Source: Caballeronia calidae (GTDB lineage Bacteria > Pseudomonadota > Gammaproteobacteria > Burkholderiales > Burkholderiaceae). From it: a stretch of 64,000 bases of DNA. Of this stretch, positions 9,039 to 18,577 are shown one piece after another. A program made the position numbers and the translations under genes. The stretch spans positions 248,001 through 312,000 of the forward strand of contig NZ_FCOX02000002.1 of assembly GCF_900044055.2 (NCBI RefSeq). The letters are read 5' to 3'. The notes below the pieces were generated by a model. It worked only from the letters and a program-made list of their open reading frames with translations. It searched no databases and was not told where the DNA came from. Every line of letters begins with the position of its first letter. The first letter of the stretch is position 1.

Positions 9039-9557
9039 TCACGATTCCTCGCCCGGATCGCCGAGCACCCGGTCATTGCGGTTTTCGATGACCTTTCGCG
9101 TTTTCTTCGTCGCGCCGGGACCGGCAGCGAAGCGAACGTCCCGATAGCCCAGCGCATGCCCACCCGCCCCGCGAACCTCCAAGGTCTCGACGGGCGTTCC
9201 GCTCGCATGTTCGACCAGTGCGATAGGCGGCTTGCCATTCGGCCTCAGCCATCTGTCTCCCCACTGCATGAGCGCGACCAGCACCGGGTACAAGTCCGCT
9301 CCTTTCGAGGTCAGCCGGTAACCGAACGTATTCGCGCGTTCCGCAACCGGGAAGCGTTCGAGAATGTCCAGCTCGATCAACCGCTCGAGCCGTGCCGTCA
9401 GAACATTTCGGGCGATACCCAGCCCGCTCTGGAACTCGTCGAAACGCCTGCTGCCCTGCGTGCACTCGCGCACGATCAGCAGCGTCCACCACTCGCCCAC
9501 CTCGTCGAGGGCGCGAGCGATCGAGCAATCCATTTCGTCGAAACGTTTTCTGTACAT
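9039..9557 (-). CDS. HxlR-family transcriptional regulator
   Basis: This is a MarR-like winged-helix regulator of 172 residues. The HxlR core is clear near the N-terminus: Cys in EMDCSIARALDEVGEWWT, then RFDEFQSGLGIARNVLTARL (recognition helix) and the wing to about residue 105. A C-terminal extension of about 70 residues is polar. The ATG at 9557 is preferred because AGGA lies 10 nt upstream; a GTG three codons earlier sits too close to it. It is divergent from the MFS exporter at 9712, which it probably represses. The conserved cysteine suggests sensing of electrophiles or oxidants, as in other HxlR proteins, but this is inferred. Confidence 0.9.
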   Translation of the reverse strand: MYRKRFDEMDCSIARALDEVGEWWTLLIVRECTQGSRRFDEFQSGLGIARNVLTARLERLIELDILERFPVAERANTFGYRLTSKGADLYPVLVALMQWGDRWLRPNGKPPIALVEHASGTPVETLEVRGAGGHALGYRDVRFAAGPGATKKTRKVIENRNDRVLGDPGEES

Positions 9558-9711
9558 GATAGGCACATCCTAACTCGAGTTTCATGACGCAACTTAACCA
9601 TTTTACGGGGAACAGCTTCCCGGTTTCGGTCGATAGTGCGATCCAGTCGGCTCCCCTATAGTTTCGTCACGCAACGCAATTCGCAATCTCTATCCTTCGG
9701 GAGAAGTTGAA

Positions 9712-10884
9712 ATGGATCGACGACTACTCACTCTTGCACTCGGTATGTTCGCGCTGGGGACCGATAGTTTTGTCTTCGCAGGCATCCTGCCTGAAATTGC
9801 CCATTCGTTTGGCGTGAGCATTGGTGCAGCGGGTCAGTTGATCAGCGTCTATGCACTGAGCTATGCGCTGCTGGGTCCGACCATCGCCGCGCTTGCTGCG
9901 AACGTCGGACGTAAGCGCCTGCTTTTGAGCGGCATCGGCCTCTTTGTGATTGCCAACCTCGGCACCATCGTGGCGCCGAACCTTGGCGTCGCTCTGGCTA
10001 CGCGTGCTCTGGCGGGCCTCGGCGCCGCGATGTTTTCGCCGACGGCCAGCGGCACGGCCGCGGCACTCGTGCCCCCGGAGCGACGTGGATACGCGTTGTC
10101 GATCATCGTGGCAGGCCTGACCACCGCTACCGCGCTCGGCTCGCCCATCGGTGCCGTCATCGGCGGCCTCGCGGGCTGGCACTGGACGCTGGTGCTCGTC
10201 GCCGCGCTCGGCGCAGCGGCATTCTTCGGCATCCTCGCGTTCATGCCCGAGGTGCCGCTGCCGCCGGCCATCTCGCTGCGCGCACGTCTGTCGCCGCTGA
10301 CCGATGCGCGCGTCGGACTGACGCTCGCGACGACGGTGCTGGCTCAGATCGGCACCTTCATCATCTTCAGCTACTTCTCCGTCGTGTTCGATCGTGCGAC
10401 CGGTCGCAGCCCAACGGTGCTGGGCGGGCTACTGGTGCTGTGGGGCCTGGCCGGGACGTTCTCGAACCTGCTGACGGGGCGCATTCTCGACCGGATCGGT
10501 TCCCACAGGGTCGTCATCATCAAACTGGCTATCGTCGCGGTCGTCATCTTCACCATGCCGATCACAAGCGCCCATCTTTGGAGTGCCGCAATCGCTGTGA
10601 CGATATGGGGTGCATGTGCGTGGGGCGTCCTCGTGCCGCAACAGTTCCGCCTCGCAAGCCTGAATCCGCCGATGACCGCGGTGCTGGTCGGCCTCAACAC
10701 GTCAGCGACTTATGTGGGCGTGTCCATCGCCGGCACGTTCGGCGCCGCCGTGATCCCGCTTACCGGCAGCCACAACCTGGGCTATCTCTCCGCGATTCCC
10801 GTCGTGATCGCGATCCTGGTGTCCGGGCTTGCCACGCGGCGCATCGCATCGTTCGCGGTATCAAAAGGCGCGATGGCGGCCTGA
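9712..10884 (+). CDS. MFS efflux transporter, DHA1/AraJ type
   Basis: A 12-helix inner-membrane drug:H+ antiporter of 390 residues, starting MDRRLLTLALGMFALGTDSF with a good GGGAG site 8 nt before the ATG. The DHA1 pattern is visible: the motif A-like loop between TM2 and TM3 (AANVGRKRLL), the TM4 arginine region (RALAGLGAAMFSPTASGTAAALVP) and an antiporter motif C-like GSPIGAVIGG in TM5. It is divergent from hxlR and followed after 54 bp by a PEP-mutase-family gene. The substrate is unknown; small sugars, arabinose analogues or drugs are typical for this subgroup. Confidence 0.92.
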   Translation: MDRRLLTLALGMFALGTDSFVFAGILPEIAHSFGVSIGAAGQLISVYALSYALLGPTIAALAANVGRKRLLLSGIGLFVIANLGTIVAPNLGVALATRALAGLGAAMFSPTASGTAAALVPPERRGYALSIIVAGLTTATALGSPIGAVIGGLAGWHWTLVLVAALGAAAFFGILAFMPEVPLPPAISLRARLSPLTDARVGLTLATTVLAQIGTFIIFSYFSVVFDRATGRSPTVLGGLLVLWGLAGTFSNLLTGRILDRIGSHRVVIIKLAIVAVVIFTMPITSAHLWSAAIAVTIWGACAWGVLVPQQFRLASLNPPMTAVLVGLNTSATYVGVSIAGTFGAAVIPLTGSHNLGYLSAIPVVIAILVSGLATRRIASFAVSKGAMAA

Positions 10885-10938
10885 GTCCGGCCATCGCACT
10901 TCGCAGCGCCCATTCATTCGACATTCGAGGAAACAGTC

Positions 10939-11736
10939 ATCTCCAAAGCGAGCACGTTCCGGCAGTTACACGACCATTCGACACCGCTTCGTTTGCCGAA
11001 TGCCTGGGACGCCGGCAGCGCGCGTCTCATCGAGGCACAAGGCGCATCCGCGATCGCCACGACGAGCGCAGGCTTTGCGTGGGCGCTGGGTTATCCCGAC
11101 GGGCGCATGCTTCCGTTCGATGAAGTCATCGCCTCGGTTCGACGCATCGTCCGCGTGCTCGAAGTGCCCTTGTCCGTCGACGTCGAAAACGGCTACGCCG
11201 ACGATCCCCAAACCGTCGCGGACCATGTGATGCGACTCGTGGATCTGGGCATTGCCGGCATCAATATCGAAGACGGACCCGACGCGGCGTCGCTTCTCGC
11301 CGCAAAGATCGAGGCGATCAGGAATGCCGTCGCGAGAGCCAGCCTTGATCTCTTCGTCAACGCGCGCAGCGATGTCTTTCTTGCCAACCTCGTCGAGAAA
11401 GCAAAGCAGCCGCAAGAGGCGATCACTCGCGGCGATCTGTATGCGTCGGCGGGCGCGGATGGTCTTTTCCTTCCGGCGCTCGTGCAGCCGTCCGACATCC
11501 AGACGATTGCCGGTGCAATCCGGCGGCCTCTGAACGTCATGGCGCTCCCGGGCCTGGCCGATGCAGCGACCCTCGGAAAACTAGGGGTGCGCCGGCTCAG
11601 TGCGGGCAGCGGCATCTCGCAGGTCGTGCTCGGCAAGGCGAAGGCAATGGCAGAGGCGTTTCTCGCGCATGGCCGTTCCGAGGCACTCGATGACCGGCCG
11701 TTGCCGTACGCCGAGATTCAGCATCTTTTCGCCTGA
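10939..11736 (+). CDS. Isocitrate lyase/PEP mutase family enzyme with apparent ATC start
   Basis: A TIM-barrel enzyme of the ICL/PEPM superfamily, which makes or breaks C-C or C-P bonds of 2-oxo acids. PNAWDAGSARL near the N-terminus, DVENGY (Mg-binding loop) and GINIEDG are family signatures; the barrel ends near LSAGSGISQ. The true cysteine of isocitrate lyase (KKCGH) is absent, so this belongs to the oxaloacetate/methylisocitrate-lyase-like group of unknown substrate. Homologues carry about 20 residues before PNAWD; these are coded in frame from an ATC at 10939, spaced 7 nt from AGGA, whereas the first standard start (TTG 10993) would delete them. It follows the MFS gene and precedes an SDR. 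Confidence 0.85.
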   Translation: MSKASTFRQLHDHSTPLRLPNAWDAGSARLIEAQGASAIATTSAGFAWALGYPDGRMLPFDEVIASVRRIVRVLEVPLSVDVENGYADDPQTVADHVMRLVDLGIAGINIEDGPDAASLLAAKIEAIRNAVARASLDLFVNARSDVFLANLVEKAKQPQEAITRGDLYASAGADGLFLPALVQPSDIQTIAGAIRRPLNVMALPGLADAATLGKLGVRRLSAGSGISQVVLGKAKAMAEAFLAHGRSEALDDRPLPYAEIQHLFA

Positions 11737-11811
11737 CGTACCGAGCGGCAAGCAGCGGGCAAGTTGCGAGCCGCTCATTATTGTAACGATCAACACACAA
11801 TGGAGAGCATC

Positions 11812-12549
11812 ATGACGCTTAGTGGAAAACGCGCTCTGGTCACCGGAGCGAGTCGCGGTATCGGAGCTTCGATCGCCAAGGCTTTGGCGGCTGCCGGCGC
11901 GGATGTCGCCATCACGTATGAAAAGTCTTCAGAGCAGGCTGCGGACGTTGTGAAGGCGATCGAGGCCGAGGGCCGTCGCGGCATCGCGATTCAGGCCGAT
12001 AGCGCCGATGCATCGGCCATTCACGCATCCGTGCAAGAGACGGTCGAAGCGCTGGGCGGCCTCGATATTCTCGTCAACAACGCCGGCATTCTGCGGATGG
12101 GCAATGTGAAGGAAATATCCATCGAAGACATCGACGCGACGCTCAACGTGAATGTGCGAGCGCCCATTCTCGCGGCAAAGGCGGCGATCCCTCATCTCAA
12201 AGCGAATGGACGCATCATTTCCATCGGCAGCTATTTTGCCGACCGCGTTCCCGCGTCGATGCTCGGTGTCTACTCCGCCTCCAAGTCCGCGCTCGTTGCA
12301 CTCACTCAAGGCCTGGCGCGGGAACTCGGCCCGCACGGGATTACGGCGAACCTGGTGCAGCCCGGCTCCATCGACACGGACATGAACCCTGTCGAAGGTC
12401 CGTTCGCGGCGACGTTGAAATCGCTGACGGCCACCGGCGATTACGGAAAGGGCGAGGACATCGCTCAAGCCGTGGTCTTTCTTGCGAGCGCCAACGCCGG
12501 CTACATCACCGGCGCGACGCTGACGGTCGATGGCGGCGCCAACGCCTGA
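11812..12549 (+). CDS. SDR-family oxidoreductase
   Basis: A classical short-chain dehydrogenase of 245 residues. It has the NAD(P)-binding TGASRGIG at about residues 11-18, NNAG near residue 90, the catalytic Ser in ISIGSYF, and YSASK as the Tyr/Lys pair. It ends with the usual GATLTVDGG. The start at 11812 has GGAG 7 nt upstream. It lies 75 bp after the PEP-mutase-family gene on the same strand, so the MFS, lyase and SDR may form one unit under HxlR control. Substrate unknown; similar proteins are annotated as 3-oxoacyl-ACP reductase-like. Confidence 0.93.
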   Translation: MTLSGKRALVTGASRGIGASIAKALAAAGADVAITYEKSSEQAADVVKAIEAEGRRGIAIQADSADASAIHASVQETVEALGGLDILVNNAGILRMGNVKEISIEDIDATLNVNVRAPILAAKAAIPHLKANGRIISIGSYFADRVPASMLGVYSASKSALVALTQGLARELGPHGITANLVQPGSIDTDMNPVEGPFAATLKSLTATGDYGKGEDIAQAVVFLASANAGYITGATLTVDGGANA

Positions 12550-12556
12550 ACGTTGC

Positions 12557-12577
12557 GGGCCGGTCGAGGGCCGGCCC
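12557..12577. terminator. Hairpin between convergent SDR and TpsA genes
   Basis: GGGCCGG and CCGGCCC form a 7-bp GC stem with a 7-nt loop between two converging genes. There is no clear T run, so it may act as a hairpin barrier, not a classical intrinsic terminator. Confidence 0.45.
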
Positions 12578-12596
12578 GATCCGCAGCAAAGATATC

Positions 12597-14966
12597 TCAG
12601 TGCGCCGTCAGTTGCCACTGCAACACGGGATGCGTCGCGCCCGCCGGCATCGCCCAGACGCCTGAAGGCCCGAAGCTCCACGACACGAAGCTCGCCGGAT
12701 TGCTCATCTGCGCCGTGGTCAGTCCGTTCGTCGCGGGCGGCGCCGTACCGCCGTCGTTGATATGCACCGCGTTCAGGTGATTCGTCGTTTCCTTGTTCCA
12801 GTACACATCGTTGCGGATCGTCCCCGAGTTCAGCGTGGCGATGGCCCCGTTGGTATCGGGCGTCGGTCGATCACTCGACCACCCCACGGCAAACGACTCT
12901 TCGATGATGCCTGTGTTGTCGTTCAATTCGACGAGTGCGCCGTCTCCGATCAGGGAGCCGACACGACCCGTGCCATAGGATTGTTGAATCAACCCGGTGT
13001 TCCTGGCGACCAGTCCGCCGCCGCTCGTATGCGAGCCGCCGACGTTGATCGGGCCGGTCGCGTAGGACTGCACGATCCGGCCTTCGTTGTTTTCGACGAG
13101 GCCGCCATAGGAGCCATTGCCGCCGACCGATGCGCCGCTCCACGACCGTTCGACGGTGCCTTTGTTCCACCCGACGAGACCGCCGCCCACGGCGCCGCCG
13201 AATGGCACGCCCGATCCTACTCCACCGGTCGACCATGCATAGGCGACGACGCCATCGTTTCGACCGGCGAGCGCGCCGTAACTGCCGCCAATACCGCCCT
13301 CCACCGCGGCGTTTGCAACCCCGAGGTTCCGTACGACGCCGGTCGTTCCAATGACACCGAACAGCCCGGCATACGGCGCATACGATTGATCCGGCACCTG
13401 GATGTTCAGGTTGCTGACGACATGGCCGAAGCCATCGAACTGTCCGCCGAACGGCGCCGCGTCGGTCGGGGCGATGAGGCTGAACGACGTGCCCGCCGCC
13501 GTCTTCACGTCGATGTCCTTGCCGAGGGCGTAGTTGCCCTTCAGATCCTGCGACACCTTCCCGAGGTCCGCCACGTTGTTCACGAGCTTGTACGCCGTGA
13601 TCTGCGTGATGTGGCCGCTGAAGGGCGCGGCGGTCCAGCATCGATTGGCGAGCAGCGTTCCAGCCGAATAACTGGCGTTCATGTCGTAGAGCAGACTGAC
13701 GATGCCGCTGCTCCTCGACCAGTCGATCGTGCCTCGATTGCCGATGCCGCCACCGTTATCGATGCCGGTTGCATCGGCGCGAACGGTGAGGTTGCCGCTG
13801 CCGGTGTTGCGGATGGCCGCGCCAGAGACGACGAACACGCTATGCGCGGAATTCAGCGCAAGCGATGCGCCGCCTTGCCACTGGATGTTGCCGCTCACCG
13901 TGATATCGCTGTTCGCGCCCGTGGTCGCGACGTCCACGGATGTGCCCTTGCCCAGGCTGCGCGAGATTGCATTGGCGCCGTTCGCGTCGATGGTGAAGGT
14001 CGGTGCGCTCAAGGTCCAATGGCCCGCAAGCACCGTCGCACCCCCGGCGTCGAGCGTCGTTGCGCGCGTGTCGACGGCGCCACCGCTACCGTCCGCATTC
14101 TTCGCGATGATCGTGCCGTTCGCATGGACTTCGCCCTTGTCCGCGACGAGCCAGACATGGCCATCGCGCGTCGCAGTGCCGGTCGCGCGGATCGCAGCGC
14201 TGTTGCCCGCGAGGGCATACACGTTGCCATCGGCCGCTTGCAGGCTGACTTGCGCCGCCCCGATCGTGCCCGCGTTTATCACCGTGCCGCCGCTTCCCGC
14301 CTGCACGAAAATCTGCTGGCCACCGGACGCGTCCTGCAACAGCACCTGATTGCCCGTCGCCAGTTCAACCGTCCCCTTCGGCGCGTCGATGCTGCCGGCG
14401 TTGATCACCGCCTTGCGCGACACGAGCAACACGTCGCCGCCGCTCGAACCGATCTTGCCGAGATTGATCACCACGCCATTGCCACCGCCTGAAAACGTAA
14501 GCGGCCCGCCTTGCATGAAGGCATTCGGATCGATGTTCAGTGCCGATGCCACGAAGCGCCCGCCCGTCGCGACCACGCCATTGGGGGCCACGAGCACGCC
14601 TTGCGGATTGATGAGATATACACTGCCGCTCGCGCGCATCTGCCCCAAAATCGCGGACGGATCGCCGCCCGTCACCCGATTGAGCGTCGCGCCGCTGCCA
14701 TTCTCAAAGATGACCGTGCGTGACGACCCGATCGAAAAGCTGCGCCAGTCGATGACGCCGCGCGTCGACGTCTGATTGATCGTGACCGACTGGCTGCCGG
14801 TCGTTATGGCGCCGTTGCCCGCGACGAACCGCCCCCCGCTCGGCAGCGGCGGAGCGCCCCATCCCGCGATGGCATATGCGGACGCCAGGCCAAGTACGAA
14901 CGGACGCATCGGAAAGCTGAATTGCTGTAGGGTGCGAATCCATGACCACCGCGTCAAGCGTTGCAT
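12597..14966 (-). CDS. FHA-like TpsA exoprotein with GLUG repeats
   Basis: A secreted or surface protein of 789 residues with a haemagglutination-activity (TPS) domain. After an extended N-terminal signal region (to about residue 38) comes the TPS secretion domain with TTGSQSVTINQTS, WRSFSIGSSRTVIF, ILGQMRASG and the NPQGV variant of the NPNGI motif. A beta-helix follows to about residue 430. The C-terminal third has Gly-rich GLUG-type repeats (GGGLVGWNKGTVERSWS; YGGLVENNEGRIVQSYATG). TpsA proteins need a TpsB pore for export; none is visible in the window. It is small for an adhesin, so a short adhesin or surface matrix protein is the best guess. Confidence 0.88.
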   Translation of the reverse strand: MQRLTRWSWIRTLQQFSFPMRPFVLGLASAYAIAGWGAPPLPSGGRFVAGNGAITTGSQSVTINQTSTRGVIDWRSFSIGSSRTVIFENGSGATLNRVTGGDPSAILGQMRASGSVYLINPQGVLVAPNGVVATGGRFVASALNIDPNAFMQGGPLTFSGGGNGVVINLGKIGSSGGDVLLVSRKAVINAGSIDAPKGTVELATGNQVLLQDASGGQQIFVQAGSGGTVINAGTIGAAQVSLQAADGNVYALAGNSAAIRATGTATRDGHVWLVADKGEVHANGTIIAKNADGSGGAVDTRATTLDAGGATVLAGHWTLSAPTFTIDANGANAISRSLGKGTSVDVATTGANSDITVSGNIQWQGGASLALNSAHSVFVVSGAAIRNTGSGNLTVRADATGIDNGGGIGNRGTIDWSRSSGIVSLLYDMNASYSAGTLLANRCWTAAPFSGHITQITAYKLVNNVADLGKVSQDLKGNYALGKDIDVKTAAGTSFSLIAPTDAAPFGGQFDGFGHVVSNLNIQVPDQSYAPYAGLFGVIGTTGVVRNLGVANAAVEGGIGGSYGALAGRNDGVVAYAWSTGGVGSGVPFGGAVGGGLVGWNKGTVERSWSGASVGGNGSYGGLVENNEGRIVQSYATGPINVGGSHTSGGGLVARNTGLIQQSYGTGRVGSLIGDGALVELNDNTGIIEESFAVGWSSDRPTPDTNGAIATLNSGTIRNDVYWNKETTNHLNAVHINDGGTAPPATNGLTTAQMSNPASFVSWSFGPSGVWAMPAGATHPVLQWQLTAH

Positions 14967-15162
14967 GTTTCCCTCCTATGCCCTGACAACCGCTTGCGAT
15001 CCGGTCGGGCATCCAGTCCCCCGTTCAGAAGTGGCGTGAAGAGCATAGGCTTTATCGCCTGCAACATTGCACCCCTAAATATCATTAGCTCCCCTGAGCA
15101 CTACTCGACCGCAATCGCGAACTAATCGATCGAGCGGCGTCGACCAAGGACAAAGTCGAAAC

Positions 15163-15202
15163 TTGAACGCGCCGAAGACCGCCTGTCCTTCGGCGCGTTC
15201 AA
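15163..15202 (-). terminator. Long perfect hairpin downstream of the lectin gene
   Basis: Two 15-base arms (15163-15177 and 15188-15202) are exact reverse complements around a 10-nt loop, 10 bp after the lectin stop. On the minus strand a modest T-rich stretch follows. It very likely terminates the lectin transcript. Confidence 0.7.
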
Positions 15203-15211
15203 ACGGGCCTT

Positions 15212-16366
15212 CTAGAAGCGGCTATTGAAATTCCCTCCAAGACCTTCCCAGCTCGTCGGTCCCGGGAACCATCCGCCAGCCCAAGCCTTGTGGTACATCT
15301 GGTTGTCCGTGCCAAGGCCGAAGATGTCGAGACGATTGTTGCCCCACGAAGTCACCGACGGCGGACTTGTGAACCCACCACCCAGTCCTTCCCAACCGGT
15401 TTGGGACGGGAACCATGCACCGGCCCAAGCCTTGTGATACATCTGGTTGTTGGTGCCGATCCCGAAGATGTCCAGCCGGTTGGGCGCCCAGGACTCGACC
15501 GCGGGCATGCTGTTGAATACGCCTCCCAGTGGTTCCCATCCCCCCGGAGACGGAAACCATGCCCCTGCCCAGGCCTTGTGATACATCTGGTTGTCGGTGC
15601 CCAGTCCGAATATGTCGAGACGATTCGGCGCCCACGAAACAACGGCCGGGGGACTCGAGAACACGCCTCCCAGCGCCTCCCATCCTAGCCCCGCCGGATG
15701 CCACGAGCCGTCCCAGGCCTTGTGGTACATCTGGTTGTCCGTGCCGAGCCCGAAGATATCGAGGCGATTGAAACCCCACGAGACCACTGCGGGCGGGCTG
15801 GCGAAAACGCCACCGAGGTATTCCCAGCCCGTGGGTGATGGAAACCAGCCACCGGCCCACGCCTTGTGATACATCCCGTTATCCGTGCCGAGACCGAAAA
15901 TGTCGAGACGGTTGCTGCCCCATGAAACGGCCGCCGGCGGGCTGTTGAATCGTCCGCCCAGCCCTTCCCAGCCGCCCGGAGACGGAAACCAGCCCCCTGC
16001 CCAGGCCTTGTGATACATCTGGTTGTCCGTGCCGAGGCCGAAGATATCGAGCCTGTTCGGAGACCATGAAACCGCGCAGGGCTGACTGCTGAACACGCCT
16101 CCCAATCCTTCCCAGCCGGTCGGCGAAGGAGCCCAGAAGTTCCCATTCCAGGCCTTGTGATACATCTGGTTATCGTTCCCGAGAGCAAAAATGTCGAGGC
16201 GGTTCGGGCCCCACGAAACGCTCGAGACGGCCGACTTCTGGCGCCCCACCTGAGCGACGACGGGCGTCATGGCGCCCAATGCTGCCAGCCCGCCCACACC
16301 AAGCAGCGTCGCCTTGCCCATCGTTTCCAGAACGTCGCGCCGTGTCACATTCCTCGTCGTATGCAT
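15212..16366 (-). CDS. Tat-exported seven-repeat PLL-like lectin propeller
   Basis: This 384-residue protein has a twin-arginine leader (TRRDVLE at residues 8-14, hydrophobic stretch, then AQ at the cleavage region), so it is probably exported folded. The rest is seven near-identical repeats of about 47 residues, each with W-x-x-[16 protein letters not shown] and GWEGLGG. That spacing matches Photorhabdus PLL-type lectins, seven-bladed propellers that bind fucose or O-methylated sugars in the pockets between blades. Start ATG 16366 has GGAGGG 3-9 nt upstream. It lies next to the TpsA gene on the same strand, pointing to a surface or secretome role. The sugar ligand is not readable from sequence. 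Confidence 0.85.
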   Translation of the reverse strand: MHTTRNVTRRDVLETMGKATLLGVGGLAALGAMTPVVAQVGRQKSAVSSVSWGPNRLDIFALGNDNQMYHKAWNGNFWAPSPTGWEGLGGVFSSQPCAVSWSPNRLDIFGLGTDNQMYHKAWAGGWFPSPGGWEGLGGRFNSPPAAVSWGSNRLDIFGLGTDNGMYHKAWAGGWFPSPTGWEYLGGVFASPPAVVSWGFNRLDIFGLGTDNQMYHKAWDGSWHPAGLGWEALGGVFSSPPAVVSWAPNRLDIFGLGTDNQMYHKAWAGAWFPSPGGWEPLGGVFNSMPAVESWAPNRLDIFGIGTNNQMYHKAWAGAWFPSQTGWEGLGGGFTSPPSVTSWGNNRLDIFGLGTDNQMYHKAWAGGWFPGPTSWEGLGGNFNSRF

Positions 16367-17020
16367 GAGCCCTCCTCTGGCCAGAGGCCATTTGGAAATC
16401 AGATCCCCGCGTAGTCTTTTCTCGTTACTGCGGATGTCGAAGAAGTACCGGCGGCGTTCTGTCGCGAGCGCGCGCAGTCGTACCTTCCAACCAGGGGAAG
16501 TGGTCGATTCGCCGGGAAGATTTCTATCGAACGTGCGCTATTTTTTTGCCGCGAATAGGCGTTCGATACCGCGTCGTCTCGTTGGAATCAGGTCATCGTC
16601 GGATGGATGAAAGGCGATGGTCGGACGCCATCCCTCAGGTCCACTGATGGTTTTATCGCCGGTGTCTCAAACAATAGATCGTTTACGGTGAACTTCAAGG
16701 CTATCGATCAGACCGCAATGCGAAGCTTTCGTGACGGTGTTCGAGCATTTGATGTGTAACTAAATAACAGTCCGAAATATGATGAACGTCCGTAAAGAAT
16801 CCCACAGATTTAACTGCCTACGTGATTCGTGCTCCCTCATGCAACATCCATACGCTCCCAACACGGCGCCGGCCGTGTTTCAACGGCCAGCGGATATTCG
16901 ACACTCGACCCTGGTTACGTGATGCACGCGGTCATATCGCGGCGTGGGAGACCGGGAGAAGTCTCCGCCGCGCAGATACTCGACAAAGCCGTCGACTCCA
17001 GTTCTTCGTGAAGTCGCCGC
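16367..17020. other. Gene-poor intergenic region (654 bp)
   Basis: No convincing gene is seen. The base composition is more AT-rich than the flanks (16660-16830 especially). An inverted repeat, AACACGGC/GCCGTGTT, lies at 16860-16879. Short open frames around 16822-17028 show no family features. The left end must hold the lectin promoter. Confidence 0.6.
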
Positions 17021-18145
17021 TTACCTGACATAAGGAACGGGCAGGCCGTTTCGAATGACATACACGGTTGTCGGCGCACCCTTCAGGTTCCCTTCGGCAT
17101 CGAAGGAGTACGTGCCGGCTATCCCCTTGTATTGTTCTTTCGCGAGTTGTGCGATCAGCTTGCTTTTGTCAGTCGTCGTCGCCGCTTTCGTCATGACGTC
17201 GGCCAGCATTTTGACTCCGTCGTAATAGTTGACTGCATAGACTTGCATATCAGTGTGATAAGTATCCTTGTACTTCTTGATGAATGCTCTGCCTTCTTCA
17301 GTCTGGTCCAGCGCGGTCCCGCCTTGAGAACAGTAGACAATCGACGCCGCCTCGCCTGCCACCTTTCCCATGTCGGCGGTACAGATGGCGTCGCCTCCAA
17401 GTAACTTTGCTTTCAGACCGCGCTGCCGCATCTGCTTAACCATCGGCGCAGCCTGAGACGCGTAGCCGCCGAAGAAAATGGCATCCGGGTTTTTGGCTTT
17501 GAGCGTCGTGAGGATGCCGAGGAAATCGGTTGCCTGGCCGTTGGTGAATTGCTTGTCGATAACTTCCAGCCCGTTTGCCTTGGCCGATTCTTCAAACTGT
17601 TCCGCGATCCCCTGGCCATAGGCAGATCGGTCGTCGATGATTGCTACCGTTTTGGCCTTCAACTCCTTCGCCGCGAAGTCCCCCATCGTCCCGCCAAGCT
17701 GGGCGTCACTGGCGCCGATCCGAAAAATGTTCTTGAAGCCCTGCTTTGTAATCGCCGGGTTTGAGGCGACTGGCAGGAGCGGAATCCCTGCATTGTTGTA
17801 GACCCGAGACGCAGGAATAGCTACGCCCGAGTTGTACGGCCCCAAGACAGCGACGACGTTGCGGTCAACGAGAATCTGCGCAATCTGAACGCCGGTCTTC
17901 GGGTCGGCCTGATCATCTTGCGACTCCAGCTTGAATGTTACCTTCTTGCCTGCTACGAGCACCCCTTGCCTATTCAGTTCGTCGACAGCCATTCGAGCGC
18001 CATTTTCATTGTCCTTGCCGTTTGCCGCCTGAGGCCCCGTCAGCGGCGCCGAGTGTCCGATCGCGACAACTTCCTGCGCCATTGCCGGCAGCGTCAGCGT
18101 GACCGCAGTGCAGGCTATCGCCCCACGAGTAATGAATGTGCGCAT
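17021..18145 (-). CDS. Branched-chain amino-acid-type ABC substrate-binding protein
   Basis: A periplasmic binding protein of the LivK/Leu-Ile-Val type, 374 residues, with a Sec signal peptide ending LPAMAQE at about residue 24. Typical segments are GHSAPLTGPQAANGKD, VAVLGPYNSGVAIP and a second domain with TVAIIDDRSAYGQG. The cognate permease and ATPase genes are not next to it, so it would have to share a transporter. It is the last gene of a minus-strand series with a cupin, FAD oxidase and APC permease, suggesting an amino-acid or amine ligand. Confidence 0.92.
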   Translation of the reverse strand: MRTFITRGAIACTAVTLTLPAMAQEVVAIGHSAPLTGPQAANGKDNENGARMAVDELNRQGVLVAGKKVTFKLESQDDQADPKTGVQIAQILVDRNVVAVLGPYNSGVAIPASRVYNNAGIPLLPVASNPAITKQGFKNIFRIGASDAQLGGTMGDFAAKELKAKTVAIIDDRSAYGQGIAEQFEESAKANGLEVIDKQFTNGQATDFLGILTTLKAKNPDAIFFGGYASQAAPMVKQMRQRGLKAKLLGGDAICTADMGKVAGEAASIVYCSQGGTALDQTEEGRAFIKKYKDTYHTDMQVYAVNYYDGVKMLADVMTKAATTTDKSKLIAQLAKEQYKGIAGTYSFDAEGNLKGAPTTVYVIRNGLPVPYVR

Positions 18146-18212
18146 GCTCTGTCTCCGAATAATAGGTCGATGTTATGGATAACTTGCCGTATCAACGACG
18201 GCGTGCTTCGGT

Positions 18213-18563
18213 TCAGTAAATAGCGTAGATCTTGCGAACGGGCTCGAGGATATCCCAGCGCCCCGTCCACCCCGGCGGCAAGATGACGAGGTCCCCACCG
18301 ACGATCTCGGTCACGTCGCCCGTCGAGTCGTCGGTGAGCCTGGCACGGCCCGAAATGATGTATGTGAATTCGGTATCGGGGCGGTTTATCACTGGCCAGC
18401 CTCCGGGCTGACATTCCCATATACCCAGATTGCCAACCGCCTCGGGCGCAAGAGACTTGATAGCAATCTGGGGATCGCCGCTATCGGCCCCGGCTCGCTG
18501 GCCGGCTGCGGCGAGTCGAGCCGAAGCAATATCGGCGCCTTTGACGATGGTGAACTTCGCCAT
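18213..18563 (-). CDS. Small cupin-domain protein
   Basis: This 116-residue single-domain cupin of the EutQ-like/DUF861 type has the second half of the barrel visible as EFTYIISGRARLTDDSTGD and GDLVILPPGWTGRWDI. These groups lack most of the metal-binding histidines. The start at 18563 (MAKFTIVKG) has GGAG 6 nt upstream. The stop of the FAD oxidase is 14 bp upstream, so the two are co-transcribed. Cupins of this kind often accompany PuuB-like oxidases in amine catabolism; an accessory or sugar/amine-binding role is inferred. Confidence 0.85.
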   Translation of the reverse strand: MAKFTIVKGADIASARLAAAGQRAGADSGDPQIAIKSLAPEAVGNLGIWECQPGGWPVINRPDTEFTYIISGRARLTDDSTGDVTEIVGGDLVILPPGWTGRWDILEPVRKIYAIY

Positions 18564-18577
18564 GTACCACTCCTTTT

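Noticed and set aside
15212..16366. Regular repeats in the lectin region considered as a CRISPR array or tandem non-coding repeat
   Set aside because: The repeat unit (about 141-144 bp) is in frame and codes for propeller blades; there are no unique spacers.
16822..17028. Overlapping small open frames in the 16.4-17.0 kb gap
   Set aside because: No ribosome-binding site of note, no family features, and two frames overlap each other.
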